A stretch of DNA of 64,000 nt from positions 248,001 to 312,000 of the forward strand of contig JAXGZG010000001.1 of NCBI GenBank assembly GCA_040771825.1, written 5' to 3'. Under the pieces are notes generated by a model. The model was not told where the DNA came from, searched no databases, and saw nothing but the letters and a program-made list of their open reading frames with translations. Position numbers and translations under genes: made by a program. Below are positions 42,392 through 52,027 of this stretch, piece after piece. The first letter of the stretch is position 1. Each line of letters starts with the position of its first letter. The stretch is from JAXGZG01 sp040771825 (GTDB taxonomy: Bacteria > Bacillota > Sulfobacillia > Fermentithermobacillales > Fermentithermobacillaceae).

Positions 42392-44474
42392 ACAATTCGT
42401 ACTAGAGATCGGATCTGACGAGATCCCCGCCAGGTACCTACCTATGGCCATCTCCGATCTGGAGAAGCGGGCGGCGGCCGCCTTCCGCGATTGCCGCTTG
42501 GGTTTTGACGCTGTTTCGGCTTATGGCACACCCAGGCGCTTGGCGCTTTTTGTGGACGGACTCAGGGAGAGCGGGGACGATGCCACTTTCAAGGTCAGGG
42601 GGCCATCCAAGAAGGTGGCGTTCGATCAGGAAGGCAATGCCAGCAAAGCGCTTCTGGGCTTCGCCCGTTCCTTGGGGATAGATCCGCATTCTGTGACCGT
42701 AGAGACCGAAAGCGCCGGCGAGTATGTTTACGGCACAAAGCACGAAAAGGGCCGCCCCGCTCAAGATATCCTGAAAGATGTTCTTCCGGGCGTCATCATG
42801 GGCATGGAGTGTCCCCACCCTATGCGATGGGGCGGCGAGAACTGGCGCTGGTACCGGCCTATACGATGGCTGGTCTGTCTTTTCGGCCATGAGGTAGTGG
42901 AGATTCAGGTGGCGGGGAGGACCGCCGGCAGGGTCACCTATGGGCATCGTACGCTGCATCCAGGCGTTGGGAATATACCCCAAGCCAAAGACTACTTTGA
43001 CGTCGTCCGGTCTATGGGAGTTGAGGTTGACCAGGAGAGGCGAAAAGCCAAGATTTTGGAGGACGCTGAGCGGATCGCACGGGAGATTTCAGGAGTGCCT
43101 CTCTTGGACGAGGGTCTTGTCTCGGAGGTGGTTAGCCTCTGCGAGCATCCATCGGGCTTTTTGGGAAGATTCGATGAGAAGTATCTGCGTCTCCCAAAGG
43201 AAATCCTGGTCACGGCCATGCGCCACCATCAGCGGTATTTTCCTGTGGTGGATGCGCAAGGCAATGTCCTCCCTGGATTCGTCGGCATAAGGGATGGGGA
43301 CCCGGCTGAAGGGATTGAGACTGTCAGGGTGGGGAACGAGTGGGTGCTTCGGGCCCGCTTGGAGGATGCCGAGTTCTTCTACGATCAGGATACTAAGGTG
43401 AGATTGGACCATCGCATCCAGGATCTCAAGGGAGTGCGGTTTCTGAGGGATGCCGGGACGATTTACCAAAAGACAGAGCGTGTGGCCGATCTGGCAAAGG
43501 ACATCGGGGCACAGATAGGGCTTGACCAGGTGGAGATAGATTACGCCGCTAGGGCCGCCATGCTTTCCAAGTGCGACCTAGTGACTGCCGTGGTAAGGGA
43601 GTTTCCCGAGCTTGAGGGTACCATGGGCGGCATCTACGGAAGACTGCAGGGTTATCCCCGAGAAGTCACTGACGCCATCAGCGACCAGTACCTGCCCCGG
43701 GGAGTTAAGGATTCGTTGCCTAGACAGGGCGTGAGTTCGGCCGTAGCTCTGGCCGACAAAGTCGACACTCTTGCAGTGGCCTTTTCCCTTGGGATCGAGG
43801 TTTCGGGTTCTCAGGATCCCCTGGGGCTCAGGCGAAGCGCCTACGGAGTCGTGAGCATCCTCATGAACCACGGTTACGACGTCGACTGTGAGCAACTTAT
43901 TCAAAGACCCCTCGAGCTTGCGTCCACCGTGGTCAAGAAGGTTTCGCCTTCCGCCCGGGAGAAGCTGTGGCTATTCCTCATGGGCAGGGTTGAGGCCATT
44001 CTCACAGATCAAGGTTGTTCTATTGCCGTTACGAGAGCGGTTATGGGCGGAGGCGAGAAGCGGTGTGCCCGATTCCCGGCTATGGCCAAGGCTCTCTTGG
44101 ACATCGCGGGTTCTCCTGCGCTCTCAGATGTCATTGTTGGGTGGCGGAGGACCAACGTCTTGGGCAAAGGCTCATCATCCAGGGAAGTGTCACCCGGTCT
44201 CTTTCAAGAGCCAGCCGAGGAGAACCTCTATCGTGTTCTCTTGGAGCGGTACGATGCCGCCAAGGAACTGTATGAGAGAGGAGACTATTCGGCTTACCTC
44301 GTTTTCCTGGCTGAACTTAGGCCGGCGATTGACCGGTGTCTAGATGAAGTTCTAATAATGGCCAAGGAGCCGGAGATAAAGGAGAACAGGCTTCGCCTAT
44401 TGGGATTGGCTGCGGATCTCTTTACGGTTTTCGCTGACTTCTCCCAGGTGTTGTCGCTGGTGGCTCCCACCTAG
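42384..44474 (+). CDS. glyS: Glycyl-tRNA synthetase beta subunit
   Basis: tRNA-recognising subunit of the tetrameric enzyme. FVLEIGSDEIPARYLPMAIS at the start, MECPHPMRWGGENWRWYRPI (~136-155), HHQRYFPVVDAQGN and SKCDLVTAVVREFPELEGTM are hallmarks, and the C-terminal DALR-like helical region binds the anticodon. 696 aa is normal. It starts inside glyQ. The PPDK regulator gene (yqfL), which often follows in this cluster, is absent. Confidence 0.96.
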   Translation: MPRQFVLEIGSDEIPARYLPMAISDLEKRAAAAFRDCRLGFDAVSAYGTPRRLALFVDGLRESGDDATFKVRGPSKKVAFDQEGNASKALLGFARSLGIDPHSVTVETESAGEYVYGTKHEKGRPAQDILKDVLPGVIMGMECPHPMRWGGENWRWYRPIRWLVCLFGHEVVEIQVAGRTAGRVTYGHRTLHPGVGNIPQAKDYFDVVRSMGVEVDQERRKAKILEDAERIAREISGVPLLDEGLVSEVVSLCEHPSGFLGRFDEKYLRLPKEILVTAMRHHQRYFPVVDAQGNVLPGFVGIRDGDPAEGIETVRVGNEWVLRARLEDAEFFYDQDTKVRLDHRIQDLKGVRFLRDAGTIYQKTERVADLAKDIGAQIGLDQVEIDYAARAAMLSKCDLVTAVVREFPELEGTMGGIYGRLQGYPREVTDAISDQYLPRGVKDSLPRQGVSSAVALADKVDTLAVAFSLGIEVSGSQDPLGLRRSAYGVVSILMNHGYDVDCEQLIQRPLELASTVVKKVSPSAREKLWLFLMGRVEAILTDQGCSIAVTRAVMGGGEKRCARFPAMAKALLDIAGSPALSDVIVGWRRTNVLGKGSSSREVSPGLFQEPAEENLYRVLLERYDAAKELYERGDYSAYLVFLAELRPAIDRCLDEVLIMAKEPEIKENRLRLLGLAADLFTVFADFSQVLSLVAPT

Positions 44475-44504
44475 GCGGCCCCCTCCTAGGTGCTCCTTCC
44501 TAGG

Positions 44505-44533
44505 TTGAATCAGAATTCACTAGCGGATAGAAT
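44505..44533 (+). promoter_or_regulatory. Sigma-A promoter of ppdK
   Basis: TTGAAT (44505-44510), a 17-bp spacer and TAGAAT (44528-44533). Both boxes differ from consensus at one or two positions and spacing is ideal. It lies ~60 bp upstream of the likely ppdK start and rules out starts before ~44540. Confidence 0.75.
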
Positions 44534-44591
44534 ATTGGAGGCGTCTTTTAGGCTTGGCTCATATGCAAGATTACATATAGGGGGCGAAAAC

Positions 44592-46592
44592 TTGGGTTCT
44601 AAGTTGATCTACTGGTTTAGGGAAGGCTCAGGCGACATGAAGTCGATTCTGGGCGGAAAAGGTGCCGGTCTCTCCGAAATGACTCGAATCGGGCTCCCCG
44701 TTCCTCAGGGATTCACCATCACCACCGAAGCTTGCCTTGCCTACAATAAGCTTGGCAATAAGATGCCCGATGAACTGAAAGAGAGTATCCGGCAGCACAT
44801 CACGGAGTTTGAGAAAGAGACCGGGAAGACTTTTGGCGGGACTGAGAATCCCCTTCTCGTCTCGGTTCGTTCCGGTGCGCCTGTCAGCATGCCCGGCATG
44901 ATGGACACCATCCTTAACCTCGGATTGAACGACCAGAGCGTTCAGGGTCTATACAACGCCACGGGCAACATGCGATTTGCTTTAGACTGCCAGCGGCGCT
45001 TCATCCAGATGTTCTCTGACGTGGTGCTGGAGTTGGATCACGACCAGTTCGAGAAAGTTCTGTCCTCGGTCAGAGAGGAAGAGAAGGCCAAGTACGACTT
45101 CGAAATTTCCGTTCCTGGTCTCAAGAAGATCATCAACGGCTACCGGAAGATCGTGCAAGAAAAGGCAGGAATCCCGTTCCCAGAGGATCCCATGGAGCAG
45201 CTGTATATGGCTGTTCAGGCCGTGTTCCGCTCCTGGAATAACGAGCGCGCCGTACTCTACCGTCAACTAAACAAGATACCCGACGACCTCGGCACCGCCG
45301 TGAACGTTCAGCTCATGGTATTCGGCAACATGGGGGATCAGTCGGGCACAGGCGTTATGTTCACTCGTGACCCCTCCACAGGAGAAAACGTCTTGTACGG
45401 CGAGTACTTGATTGACGCCCAGGGTGAGGACGTGGTGGCCGGCATCAGGACTCCTAAGCCCATCGCCGAGATGGTCAACGACCTTCCTGCAGCGTACGAA
45501 GAGCTGCAGAAAGTCGCAAAGGTCCTGGAAGACCACTACCACGACATGCAAGACATCGAGTTTACCATCGAGAACAACAAGGTCTACATGCTGCAAACTC
45601 GTACCGGCAAGAGGACCGCACAGGCTTCCTTGGAGATTGCTCGTCAGATGGTGGCCGAGGGCCGGATTACTAAGGAAGAAGCCCTTGCCCGCGTGAGCCC
45701 AGAGGAAGTCTCTAGGCTTCTCCACAGGGGACTAGACCCCAACGCCAAGAACCAAGTGTTGGCCACAGGGCTTCCGGCGTCTCCAGGCGCCGCAGTTGGA
45801 ACCTTGGTGTTCGACTCCAAGGTTGCCCGAGAGATGGGAGAGGCCGGCGAGAAAATCATTCTAGTCAGGCCTGAAACTAAGCCCGACGACATGCCAGGTA
45901 TCGTTTTCGCACAAGGGCTCCTTACTTCTCGCGGAGGCATGACCTGCCACGCTGCAGTGGTCGCCAGGGGAATGGGCAAGCCCGCCATCGTCGGCTGCGA
46001 AGCCATGGACCTCGACATAGACCACAAGAAGGCCAAGTTTGGATCGGTCACCTTGTCTGAAGGTGACATCATCTCCATTGACGGTGCTAGCGGAAGGGTT
46101 CTCATGGGCGCGGTCAACACAGTGGAACCAGTCCTTAGCGGGGCCTTCAAAGAGATTTTGGCATGGGCCGACCAGGTCCGAAGACTGGGAGTCAAGGCAA
46201 ACGCAGACACGCCGGGAGATGCCCAAAGGGCCCGAGAGCTCGGAGCAGAGGGGATTGGCCTCTGCCGCACTGAGCACATGTTCATGCAGCCCGAGCGGCT
46301 CCCCATGGTACAAGAGATGATTATGGCTAAGGACGAGGCTTCTAGGCGCAAGGCACTAGACAAGCTGCTGCCTATTCAGCAGCAGGACTTCTACGGGATT
46401 CTAAAGGCCATGAGAGGATTCCCCGTTACCATTCGTCTTCTGGATCCGCCTCTTCACGAGTTCCTTCCAAGCATCGAGGAACTGGTAGTAAGGATACTGG
46501 ATATGAAGCACAAAAACGCTGCGGAGGACGAGATAGCCAAAGTGGAGGAAGTGCTTCTCAGGCCAGGAACCTTCACGAGCAGAACCCAATGA
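44592..46592 (+). CDS. ppdK: Pyruvate phosphate dikinase, N-terminal ~3/4 (frameshifted)
   Basis: PPDK interconverts pyruvate + ATP + Pi and PEP + AMP + PPi. This part holds the nucleotide-binding domain (LGGKGAGLSEMTRIGLPVPQ, VRSGAPVSMPGMMDTILNLG) and the swivelling phosphohistidine domain (SRGGMTCHAAVVARGMGKPA, His near 453). The frame ends at TGA 46590, but homology continues in the -1 frame (LHEQNPMMGLRGCRLG), so a single-base loss around 46570-46578 splits an otherwise intact gene. TTG 44592 after GGGGGCGAAAAC fits the family N-terminus and the promoter. No slippery heptamer is visible, which favours a recent mutation or sequence error over programmed frameshifting. Confidence 0.9.
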   Translation: MGSKLIYWFREGSGDMKSILGGKGAGLSEMTRIGLPVPQGFTITTEACLAYNKLGNKMPDELKESIRQHITEFEKETGKTFGGTENPLLVSVRSGAPVSMPGMMDTILNLGLNDQSVQGLYNATGNMRFALDCQRRFIQMFSDVVLELDHDQFEKVLSSVREEEKAKYDFEISVPGLKKIINGYRKIVQEKAGIPFPEDPMEQLYMAVQAVFRSWNNERAVLYRQLNKIPDDLGTAVNVQLMVFGNMGDQSGTGVMFTRDPSTGENVLYGEYLIDAQGEDVVAGIRTPKPIAEMVNDLPAAYEELQKVAKVLEDHYHDMQDIEFTIENNKVYMLQTRTGKRTAQASLEIARQMVAEGRITKEEALARVSPEEVSRLLHRGLDPNAKNQVLATGLPASPGAAVGTLVFDSKVAREMGEAGEKIILVRPETKPDDMPGIVFAQGLLTSRGGMTCHAAVVARGMGKPAIVGCEAMDLDIDHKKAKFGSVTLSEGDIISIDGASGRVLMGAVNTVEPVLSGAFKEILAWADQVRRLGVKANADTPGDAQRARELGAEGIGLCRTEHMFMQPERLPMVQEMIMAKDEASRRKALDKLLPIQQQDFYGILKAMRGFPVTIRLLDPPLHEFLPSIEELVVRILDMKHKNAAEDEIAKVEEVLLRPGTFTSRTQ

Positions 46593-47233
46593 TGGGGCTT
46601 CGCGGCTGCCGGTTGGGGATTCTGTGGCCGGAAATCTACGAGATGCAGGCTAGGGCAATATACCAGGCTACCGCACAGCTTTTCAAAGACGGGTTTGACG
46701 ACGTTGAGCCCGAGGTCATGATCCCGCTCGTGGGAGACGCCAAAGAGCTCGAGATCAACCGAGAGATGGTTGTGAAGATCGCCGAGGAAGTCAAGGCTCA
46801 GGCGGGCGTCAACTTCCCCATTACCGTAGGCACCATGATTGAGATTCCCAGGGCTTGTCTGACCGCCGACGAAGTGGCCAAACATGCCCAGTTCTTCTCC
46901 TTCGGAACAAACGACTTGACCCAGATGACCTTCGGATACAGCCGCGACGACGCAGAGGCCAAGTTCCTGCACAAGTATCTTGAGAACAAGATTCTTGCCG
47001 AGAACCCCTTTGCGGTGCTAGATCGCGGCGGAGTGGGCAAACTCGTCGACATGGCGGTGAAACTTGGGCGCGCGACTAGGCCTGACTTGGTAATCGGAAT
47101 TTGCGGAGAGCACGGTGGCGAACCTTCATCCATCGAGTTCTGCCACATGGTCGGGCTTGATTATGTTTCATGTTCGCCCTTTAGAGTGCCTGAGGCGAGG
47201 TTGGCAGCGGCCCACGCGGCTTTGAAGAAGTAG
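46589..47233 (+). CDS. ppdK: Pyruvate phosphate dikinase, C-terminal part (frameshifted)
   Basis: Continuation of the same enzyme in a shifted frame. It contains GCRLGI, MIPLVGDAKELEINREMV, the PEP-binding TIM-barrel signature SFGTNDLTQMTFGYSRDDA, and the catalytic Cys region IGICGEHGGEPSS. With the upstream part it would total about 880 residues, the normal PPDK size. Its ATG overlaps the upstream TGA (ATGA), but nothing suggests a natural two-subunit form: the break falls inside the conserved NPM-GxRGCRLG strand. Confidence 0.9.
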   Translation: MMGLRGCRLGILWPEIYEMQARAIYQATAQLFKDGFDDVEPEVMIPLVGDAKELEINREMVVKIAEEVKAQAGVNFPITVGTMIEIPRACLTADEVAKHAQFFSFGTNDLTQMTFGYSRDDAEAKFLHKYLENKILAENPFAVLDRGGVGKLVDMAVKLGRATRPDLVIGICGEHGGEPSSIEFCHMVGLDYVSCSPFRVPEARLAAAHAALKK

Positions 47234-47304
47234 AAATCGCCCTGAGGCTATGGCCAAGTTGTATCTAGGCACCTAGTCTCACGGAAGGGACTTAGGCCGG
47301 AAAG

Positions 47305-47326
47305 CTCCGAATGATATCATTCGGAG
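47305..47326. terminator. Perfect 22-bp palindrome after ppdK
   Basis: CTCCGAATGAT is followed directly by its complement ATCATTCGGAG, then GGCCCTTTGATCCTT. It may act as a terminator or an operator between ppdK and the dNTPase gene; the lack of a loop is unusual for a terminator. Confidence 0.5.
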
Positions 47327-47358
47327 GCCCTTTGATCCTTGGGAGGGTGGGTGATTCT

Positions 47359-48429
47359 GTGGATCCGGTTTTGGGGGCGCGACAGAGGACAGAGGAAATC
47401 GAGGCTACGGTCCTGTCGTCCTTTGCGGTTTTATCTTTGAAATCCAAAGGAAGGGCGGTTCCCGAAGACCCTTGTCCAGTCAGGACCGGGTTTCAGCGGG
47501 ACGGGGATCGAATCGTCCATTCCAAGGCTTTTAGGCGGCTAAAGGACAAAACCCAAGTGTTCTTGGCTCCAGAGGCAGACCATTTTCGAACGAGACTGAC
47601 CCATACTTTGGAAGTCTGCCAGATAGCAAGGACCATCGCTAGGGGATTGCGCCTCAACGAGGATCTCACCGAAGCCATAGCCTTAGGGCACGATTTGGGC
47701 CACACGCCTTTCGGCCACGCAGGCGAGGAGGTTTTGGCAGAGGTGCATCCGGGAGGCTTTGCCCACGAGAAGCAGTCTCTTCGGGTGATAGACTGCCTGG
47801 AAGGGGGCGGCCTCAATCTCACCTGGGAGGTCAGAGACGGGATTGTGAATCACCCGTGGAAGGGTTCGCCTTCCACCCTGGAAGGGCAGTGCGTTCAAAT
47901 ATCCGACCGAATCGCCTACGTGAACCACGACATCGATGACGCCATTCGCGGGCAAGTCATTTCCACAAACGACCTGCCCCAGGAGGCTTTGAATATCCTT
48001 GGCAGAACCCACGGCAAGAGAGTCAACACTCTTGTCACCGATGTGATTACCCATAGCGCCGGAAGGCCTAGAGTCTGTCTCGGTCCCCGGGCGCTTTCCG
48101 CTATGGACAAGTTGAGAACGTTTCTGTTTGAGAGGGTATACGTAAGCTCCGCTGCCAAACGGGAAGAAGACAAGGCTAAAGGCGTAGTGCAGGCCCTGTA
48201 TCTTTACTACTGCGAAAGGCCGCACCTGATGCCAGGGCCAGACCGCAGGATCGGCGGCGATTCTGGGCAGGCGGTCGGACAGGCGTCCAGGAAGTCGCCT
48301 GACCGGGACATTTTGGACCCGATACACGTCCGGGCGTGCGATTATGTGGCAGGGATGACCGATCGTTTCGCTATCGCCCAGTACAGATCGGCCTTCGTGC
48401 CCAAGACTTGGAGTTTCGACCGCTCTTGA
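47359..48429 (+). CDS. dgt: dGTPase-like HD triphosphohydrolase
   Basis: HD-superfamily dNTP triphosphohydrolase. FQRDGDRIVHSKAFRRLKDK leads to the metal site TRLTHTLEVCQIARTIARGL and ALGHDLGHTPFGHAGEEVL (HD ~112-113), then NHPWKGSPSTLEGQ and a second catalytic stretch ISDRIAYVNHDIDDAI. It belongs to the single-domain type common upstream of dnaG in Firmicutes and probably controls dNTP pools. GTG 47359 has GGGAGGGTGGG 8 bp upstream. About 357 aa from that start. Confidence 0.88.
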   Translation: MDPVLGARQRTEEIEATVLSSFAVLSLKSKGRAVPEDPCPVRTGFQRDGDRIVHSKAFRRLKDKTQVFLAPEADHFRTRLTHTLEVCQIARTIARGLRLNEDLTEAIALGHDLGHTPFGHAGEEVLAEVHPGGFAHEKQSLRVIDCLEGGGLNLTWEVRDGIVNHPWKGSPSTLEGQCVQISDRIAYVNHDIDDAIRGQVISTNDLPQEALNILGRTHGKRVNTLVTDVITHSAGRPRVCLGPRALSAMDKLRTFLFERVYVSSAAKREEDKAKGVVQALYLYYCERPHLMPGPDRRIGGDSGQAVGQASRKSPDRDILDPIHVRACDYVAGMTDRFAIAQYRSAFVPKTWSFDRS

Positions 48430-48493
48430 AGGGATGCGACGCCCTAGGATAGAACATATATTCAAATTGGGAAGAGAAGGTGTTTTCCGGGAA

Positions 48494-50338
48494 ATGGCGT
48501 CCAAAGGCTTCTACGGAGAAGGCATAATCGACGAGGTTCGGTCGAAAACCGACATAGTCTCGCTGGTCTCTGAGTACGTCAAGCTTAGAAAGGCTGGCAG
48601 GAGTTACGTCGGGCTATGTCCTTTCCACGAGGAGAAGACGCCTTCTTTCAACGTCGATCCCGACAAGCAGTTCTTCTACTGCTTCGGGTGCGGCACCGGA
48701 GGGAACGTTTTCACCTTCCTCATGAAGAAGAATGGGCTTTCCTTCCCCGAGGCTCTTAGAGTTTTGGCTGATAGGGCCGGGGTGCGTCTTCCGCCGCCGT
48801 CGGGCAGGGCAGGGGACGCTAAGGCTCGGAACCAGGCAGAGCGTCTTCGTGAGGCGCTCCTCTTCGCCCACACAAAGTACAGGGAGCAGTTGGAATCCAG
48901 GCGAGGCGACGCTGCCCGAGCGTATCTGGAAAGGCGCGGACTTTCTAAGGAGACTGTTGACAGGTTTGAGCTGGGCCTAGCCCCTGACGAATGGGAGTTT
49001 ATGGCCACGGCAGCCAAACGCAGCGGCGTAGACCAAGGTGACCTAGAGAAGGCAGGGCTTCTTGTGGCGCGGTCTAGCGGAGGGTGTTATGACAGGTTTC
49101 GGAACAGGATCATGTTTCCCATTTGGGATTCAGGCGGTGCTCTGATTGGATTCGGCGGAAGGGCTCTTGGGGACGACCCTGCCAAGTACTTGAACAGCCC
49201 CGAAACTCCGCTGTTTCACAAGGGAAAGGAGCTTTACGCTCTGAACCTCGCTAAGCCTTCCATTAGGACCAACGACAAGGTGTGCCTGGTTGAAGGGTAC
49301 ATGGACGTTATCTCCTGTTTCCAGCACGGGATCGATTTTGCCGCCGCGGGTATGGGTACTGCCCTAACTCGTGAACAGGCTAGGACGCTGCTTCTACTTA
49401 CTCAGAAGGTGTACCTGGTTTACGACCAGGACGAGGCTGGAAAGCGAGCGGCTCGGCGTTCTATAGACGTTTTTCGCGACCTAGGCGGGAGAAGCAGCAT
49501 AGTCACACTTGACGGCGCCAAAGACCCTGACGATTTCTTCAGGATCAAAGGTGCATCCCATTTCAACGATAGGCTTGATAAGGCGCTTCTGGATGTGGCG
49601 TTTATATACGAAGAGACCAGGGGATCTGTAGACGTATCGAGCATCGAAGGCAAGCTCAAGGCCCAGGAGATCATGGTTCCTATCCTGGCTTCTTTGGACA
49701 GCGAGTTCGAGCGTTCTTTGTATGTTGAAGAGATATCCCGGGATCTGGGGGTAAGGAAGGAATCGCTAGATAAGGATGTCGAATTGTACAAGCGGAGGGC
49801 GCAGCGGGATCCCAGGTATAAAAAGGATGAAAGACGGGATACTACTGGTTATGACAACCAGCCTGCAAGCGGTCCTGGCAGGGATTCTTTGAAGTTGTCT
49901 GCCACGGGGGCAGGATCTAGGGCGAAACATGGCGAACAAGATATGGTTCGCCGGAAGGCCGAAGAAGGAATAATCCGTTGCTTGGTCGAAAAACCTGGAT
50001 TACTCGCTTCACTTTCGGGCGAGTTGCATGAAGAAGACATCAACGACAGGCACTGCCGCCTAGCGTTTTCAAAGTTGAAGGAAGGGTCCATAGACCCCGA
50101 CGAAGATGAGAGCCTTCTGGCTTGGGTAGCTGAGTTGTGTCTTAGATTTGGACCGGTGAAGGAGCCTGAGCGTATACTAAAGGACTGTCTCAGAAGACTC
50201 CAAGAAATCCGGCTGGCGGAGCTTAGAGACCGGATTGCCAAAGCAGAACGCGAAAAAGATGAGAAGGCATTGGAGTCGATTCAGGGCGAGTTTAGGAGGC
50301 TCTTAAGAGAAGCTAAATCCGTTGGGGACACGGGCTAA
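48494..50338 (+). CDS. dnaG: DNA primase DnaG
   Basis: Makes RNA primers for lagging-strand synthesis. N-terminal CHC2 zinc domain (CPFHEEKTPSF ~42-52, FFYCFGCGTGGNVF ~60-73), TOPRIM core with VEGYMDVISC (~266-275) and LVYDQDEAGKRAARR (~308-322), and a DnaB-binding C-terminal region after a charged linker (~450-500). ATG 48494 fits the family N-terminus but has a poor ribosome-binding site; starts further upstream would add up to 20 residues. It lies between dgt and rpoD in the macromolecular-synthesis order. Confidence 0.94.
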   Translation: MASKGFYGEGIIDEVRSKTDIVSLVSEYVKLRKAGRSYVGLCPFHEEKTPSFNVDPDKQFFYCFGCGTGGNVFTFLMKKNGLSFPEALRVLADRAGVRLPPPSGRAGDAKARNQAERLREALLFAHTKYREQLESRRGDAARAYLERRGLSKETVDRFELGLAPDEWEFMATAAKRSGVDQGDLEKAGLLVARSSGGCYDRFRNRIMFPIWDSGGALIGFGGRALGDDPAKYLNSPETPLFHKGKELYALNLAKPSIRTNDKVCLVEGYMDVISCFQHGIDFAAAGMGTALTREQARTLLLLTQKVYLVYDQDEAGKRAARRSIDVFRDLGGRSSIVTLDGAKDPDDFFRIKGASHFNDRLDKALLDVAFIYEETRGSVDVSSIEGKLKAQEIMVPILASLDSEFERSLYVEEISRDLGVRKESLDKDVELYKRRAQRDPRYKKDERRDTTGYDNQPASGPGRDSLKLSATGAGSRAKHGEQDMVRRKAEEGIIRCLVEKPGLLASLSGELHEEDINDRHCRLAFSKLKEGSIDPDEDESLLAWVAELCLRFGPVKEPERILKDCLRRLQEIRLAELRDRIAKAEREKDEKALESIQGEFRRLLREAKSVGDTG

Positions 50339-50374
50339 GACTAGTCCCTACGATCTCCCCAGGAGGGAATACTG

Positions 50375-51745
50375 TTGAAGGAATTGCAGCCGGGCATAGA
50401 TACGGTGCGGGAGCTTGTCGCTTCGGGTCAGAAGAAGGGGTTTCTGACCTACGATGAGATTTCTGACGCTCTGAATCAGCTCGAATTGTCCACCCAGCAA
50501 ATCGATGACATGTACAGGCGTTTTAGCGATATGGGTATCGAAGTTAGAAGCGGGAAGACCGCAGTTTCTGGGGAGACGCCTATTGGGTCCGCTCCTAAAG
50601 CGCCCGTAATCAGGGTTGTTGGGTCTGGTCGCCAGGCCACCCGGGCCAGTGTTCACGCCGGCACCCAGGCCGGTGCCAGCGTTTCTTTGGGCGCAGAGGC
50701 TGTGGGTTCCGAGTCTGCTCAAGAAGGCAAAGTGTCGGATGGCGCTTCTGGGAACCTATCGGCTGTTGTGGGTGTCCTGGCTAACATGGTGGCCCGCGTG
50801 TCGCCTAAGGGTGCGGCCAAGGGTGCCGTGGCCGATGAGAAGGCTCATCAGGACGAAGACCCAGAGGGCGAAGTCGCAGAGGAGCCCGAAATCGACCTGA
50901 GCATTCCCGAAGGCGTCGCCTTAGATGACCCTGTTCGCATGTATCTCAAGGAGATAGGGCGCGTTGCCCTTCTCACCGCTGAGGAAGAGGTCGCTCTCGC
51001 CGAGCGGATGGAGATGGGCGACAAGAGCGCCAAGGGCAGGCTCATTGAAGCAAACCTAAGGCTCGTGGTATCCATTGCCAAGCGATACGTTGGGCGCGGC
51101 ATGCAGTTTCTCGACCTTATCCAAGAGGGGAACATGGGGCTTATCAAAGCCGTGGAGAAGTTTGACTACCGTAAGGGATTCAAGTTGTCCACCTACGCCA
51201 CATGGTGGATCCGCCAGGCGATTACCAGGGCGATTGCCGACCAAGCCAGAACCATACGTATTCCGGTTCATATGGTTGAGACCATTAACAAGCTCATCCG
51301 GACTTCTCGCCACCTTATCCAGGAGTTGGGCCGCGAACCTAGCCCCGAAGAGGTTGCCGAAGAGATGGGGATTACTGCGGATAAGGTCAGGGAGATTCTG
51401 AAGATCGCCCAGGAGCCTGTGTCCTTGGAGACTCCCATCGGCGAGGAAGAAGATAGCCATCTGGGAGACTTTATCGAGGATGAAGAGGCCACAGCTCCCG
51501 TGGAGGCCGCATCTTTCCTCCTGCTTAAAGAGCAGATCGAGGAAGTCCTAGACACCCTGAATGACCGGGAGCAGAAGGTTCTTCGCCTCCGGTTCGGTCT
51601 AGATGACGGCAAGGCCCGTACCTTAGAGGAGGTCGGGCGGGAATTTGGCGTAACTAGAGAGCGCATTAGGCAGATTGAGGCCAAGGCCCTCCGGAAGCTT
51701 CGCCATCCCCAGAGGAGCAAAAGGCTGAAGGATTATTTGGTGTAG
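50375..51745 (+). CDS. rpoD: RNA polymerase primary sigma factor (SigA/RpoD)
   Basis: Housekeeping sigma factor. Region 1.1 occupies the first ~70 residues (KKGFLTYDEISDALNQLELS). An unusually long Ala/Gly/Ser-rich and acidic linker (~75-180) follows, then region 1.2 (DDPVRMYLKEIGRVALLTAE), region 2 (RLVVSIAKRYVGRGMQFLDL, TYATWWIRQAITRAIADQAR), region 3, and region 4.2 with the -35-binding helix TLEEVGREFGVTRERIRQIE. All DNA- and core-binding parts look intact. 456 aa, longer than Bacillus SigA (~371) because of the linker. TTG start after AGGAGGG. Confidence 0.95.
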   Translation: MKELQPGIDTVRELVASGQKKGFLTYDEISDALNQLELSTQQIDDMYRRFSDMGIEVRSGKTAVSGETPIGSAPKAPVIRVVGSGRQATRASVHAGTQAGASVSLGAEAVGSESAQEGKVSDGASGNLSAVVGVLANMVARVSPKGAAKGAVADEKAHQDEDPEGEVAEEPEIDLSIPEGVALDDPVRMYLKEIGRVALLTAEEEVALAERMEMGDKSAKGRLIEANLRLVVSIAKRYVGRGMQFLDLIQEGNMGLIKAVEKFDYRKGFKLSTYATWWIRQAITRAIADQARTIRIPVHMVETINKLIRTSRHLIQELGREPSPEEVAEEMGITADKVREILKIAQEPVSLETPIGEEEDSHLGDFIEDEEATAPVEAASFLLLKEQIEEVLDTLNDREQKVLRLRFGLDDGKARTLEEVGREFGVTRERIRQIEAKALRKLRHPQRSKRLKDYLV

Positions 51746-51825
51746 GCCACGCCTCAGTCAGTCGAACCGAACTGAAGAAATCTCAGCAGATCCACCCTGT
51801 CGACTGTACGGGAAATGTACCTTTG

Positions 51826-51860
51826 GGGGGCAGACCTTTCGGGTTCATGATACTGCCCCC
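51826..51860 (+). terminator. Hairpin downstream of rpoD
   Basis: GGGGGCAG and CTGCCCCC form a perfect 8-bp stem with a 19-nt loop about 80 bp after rpoD. A weak T-run (TGGTTTTCC) comes 11 bp later. Likely end of the dnaG-rpoD transcript. Confidence 0.4.
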
Positions 51861-52027
51861 GTCGAGACTGGTTTTCCTATCAGCGCCAGTCCTTCGTCCG
51901 CCTGTTCCTCCTACCCCATATCTGCTATGCTAATCCCGGGCAAAATACCTGTTCGGGGGCGATTCTCACGAGTTCCGCATCCTTTGGCCAAAACGCAGAA
52001 GAACACGCCGCTCACTCCACGGCACCT

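Noticed and set aside
46589..46592. Natural two-subunit PPDK suggested by the ATGA overlap
   Set aside because: The break falls inside a conserved strand and the first fragment ends in out-of-frame residues, so a frameshift explains it better.
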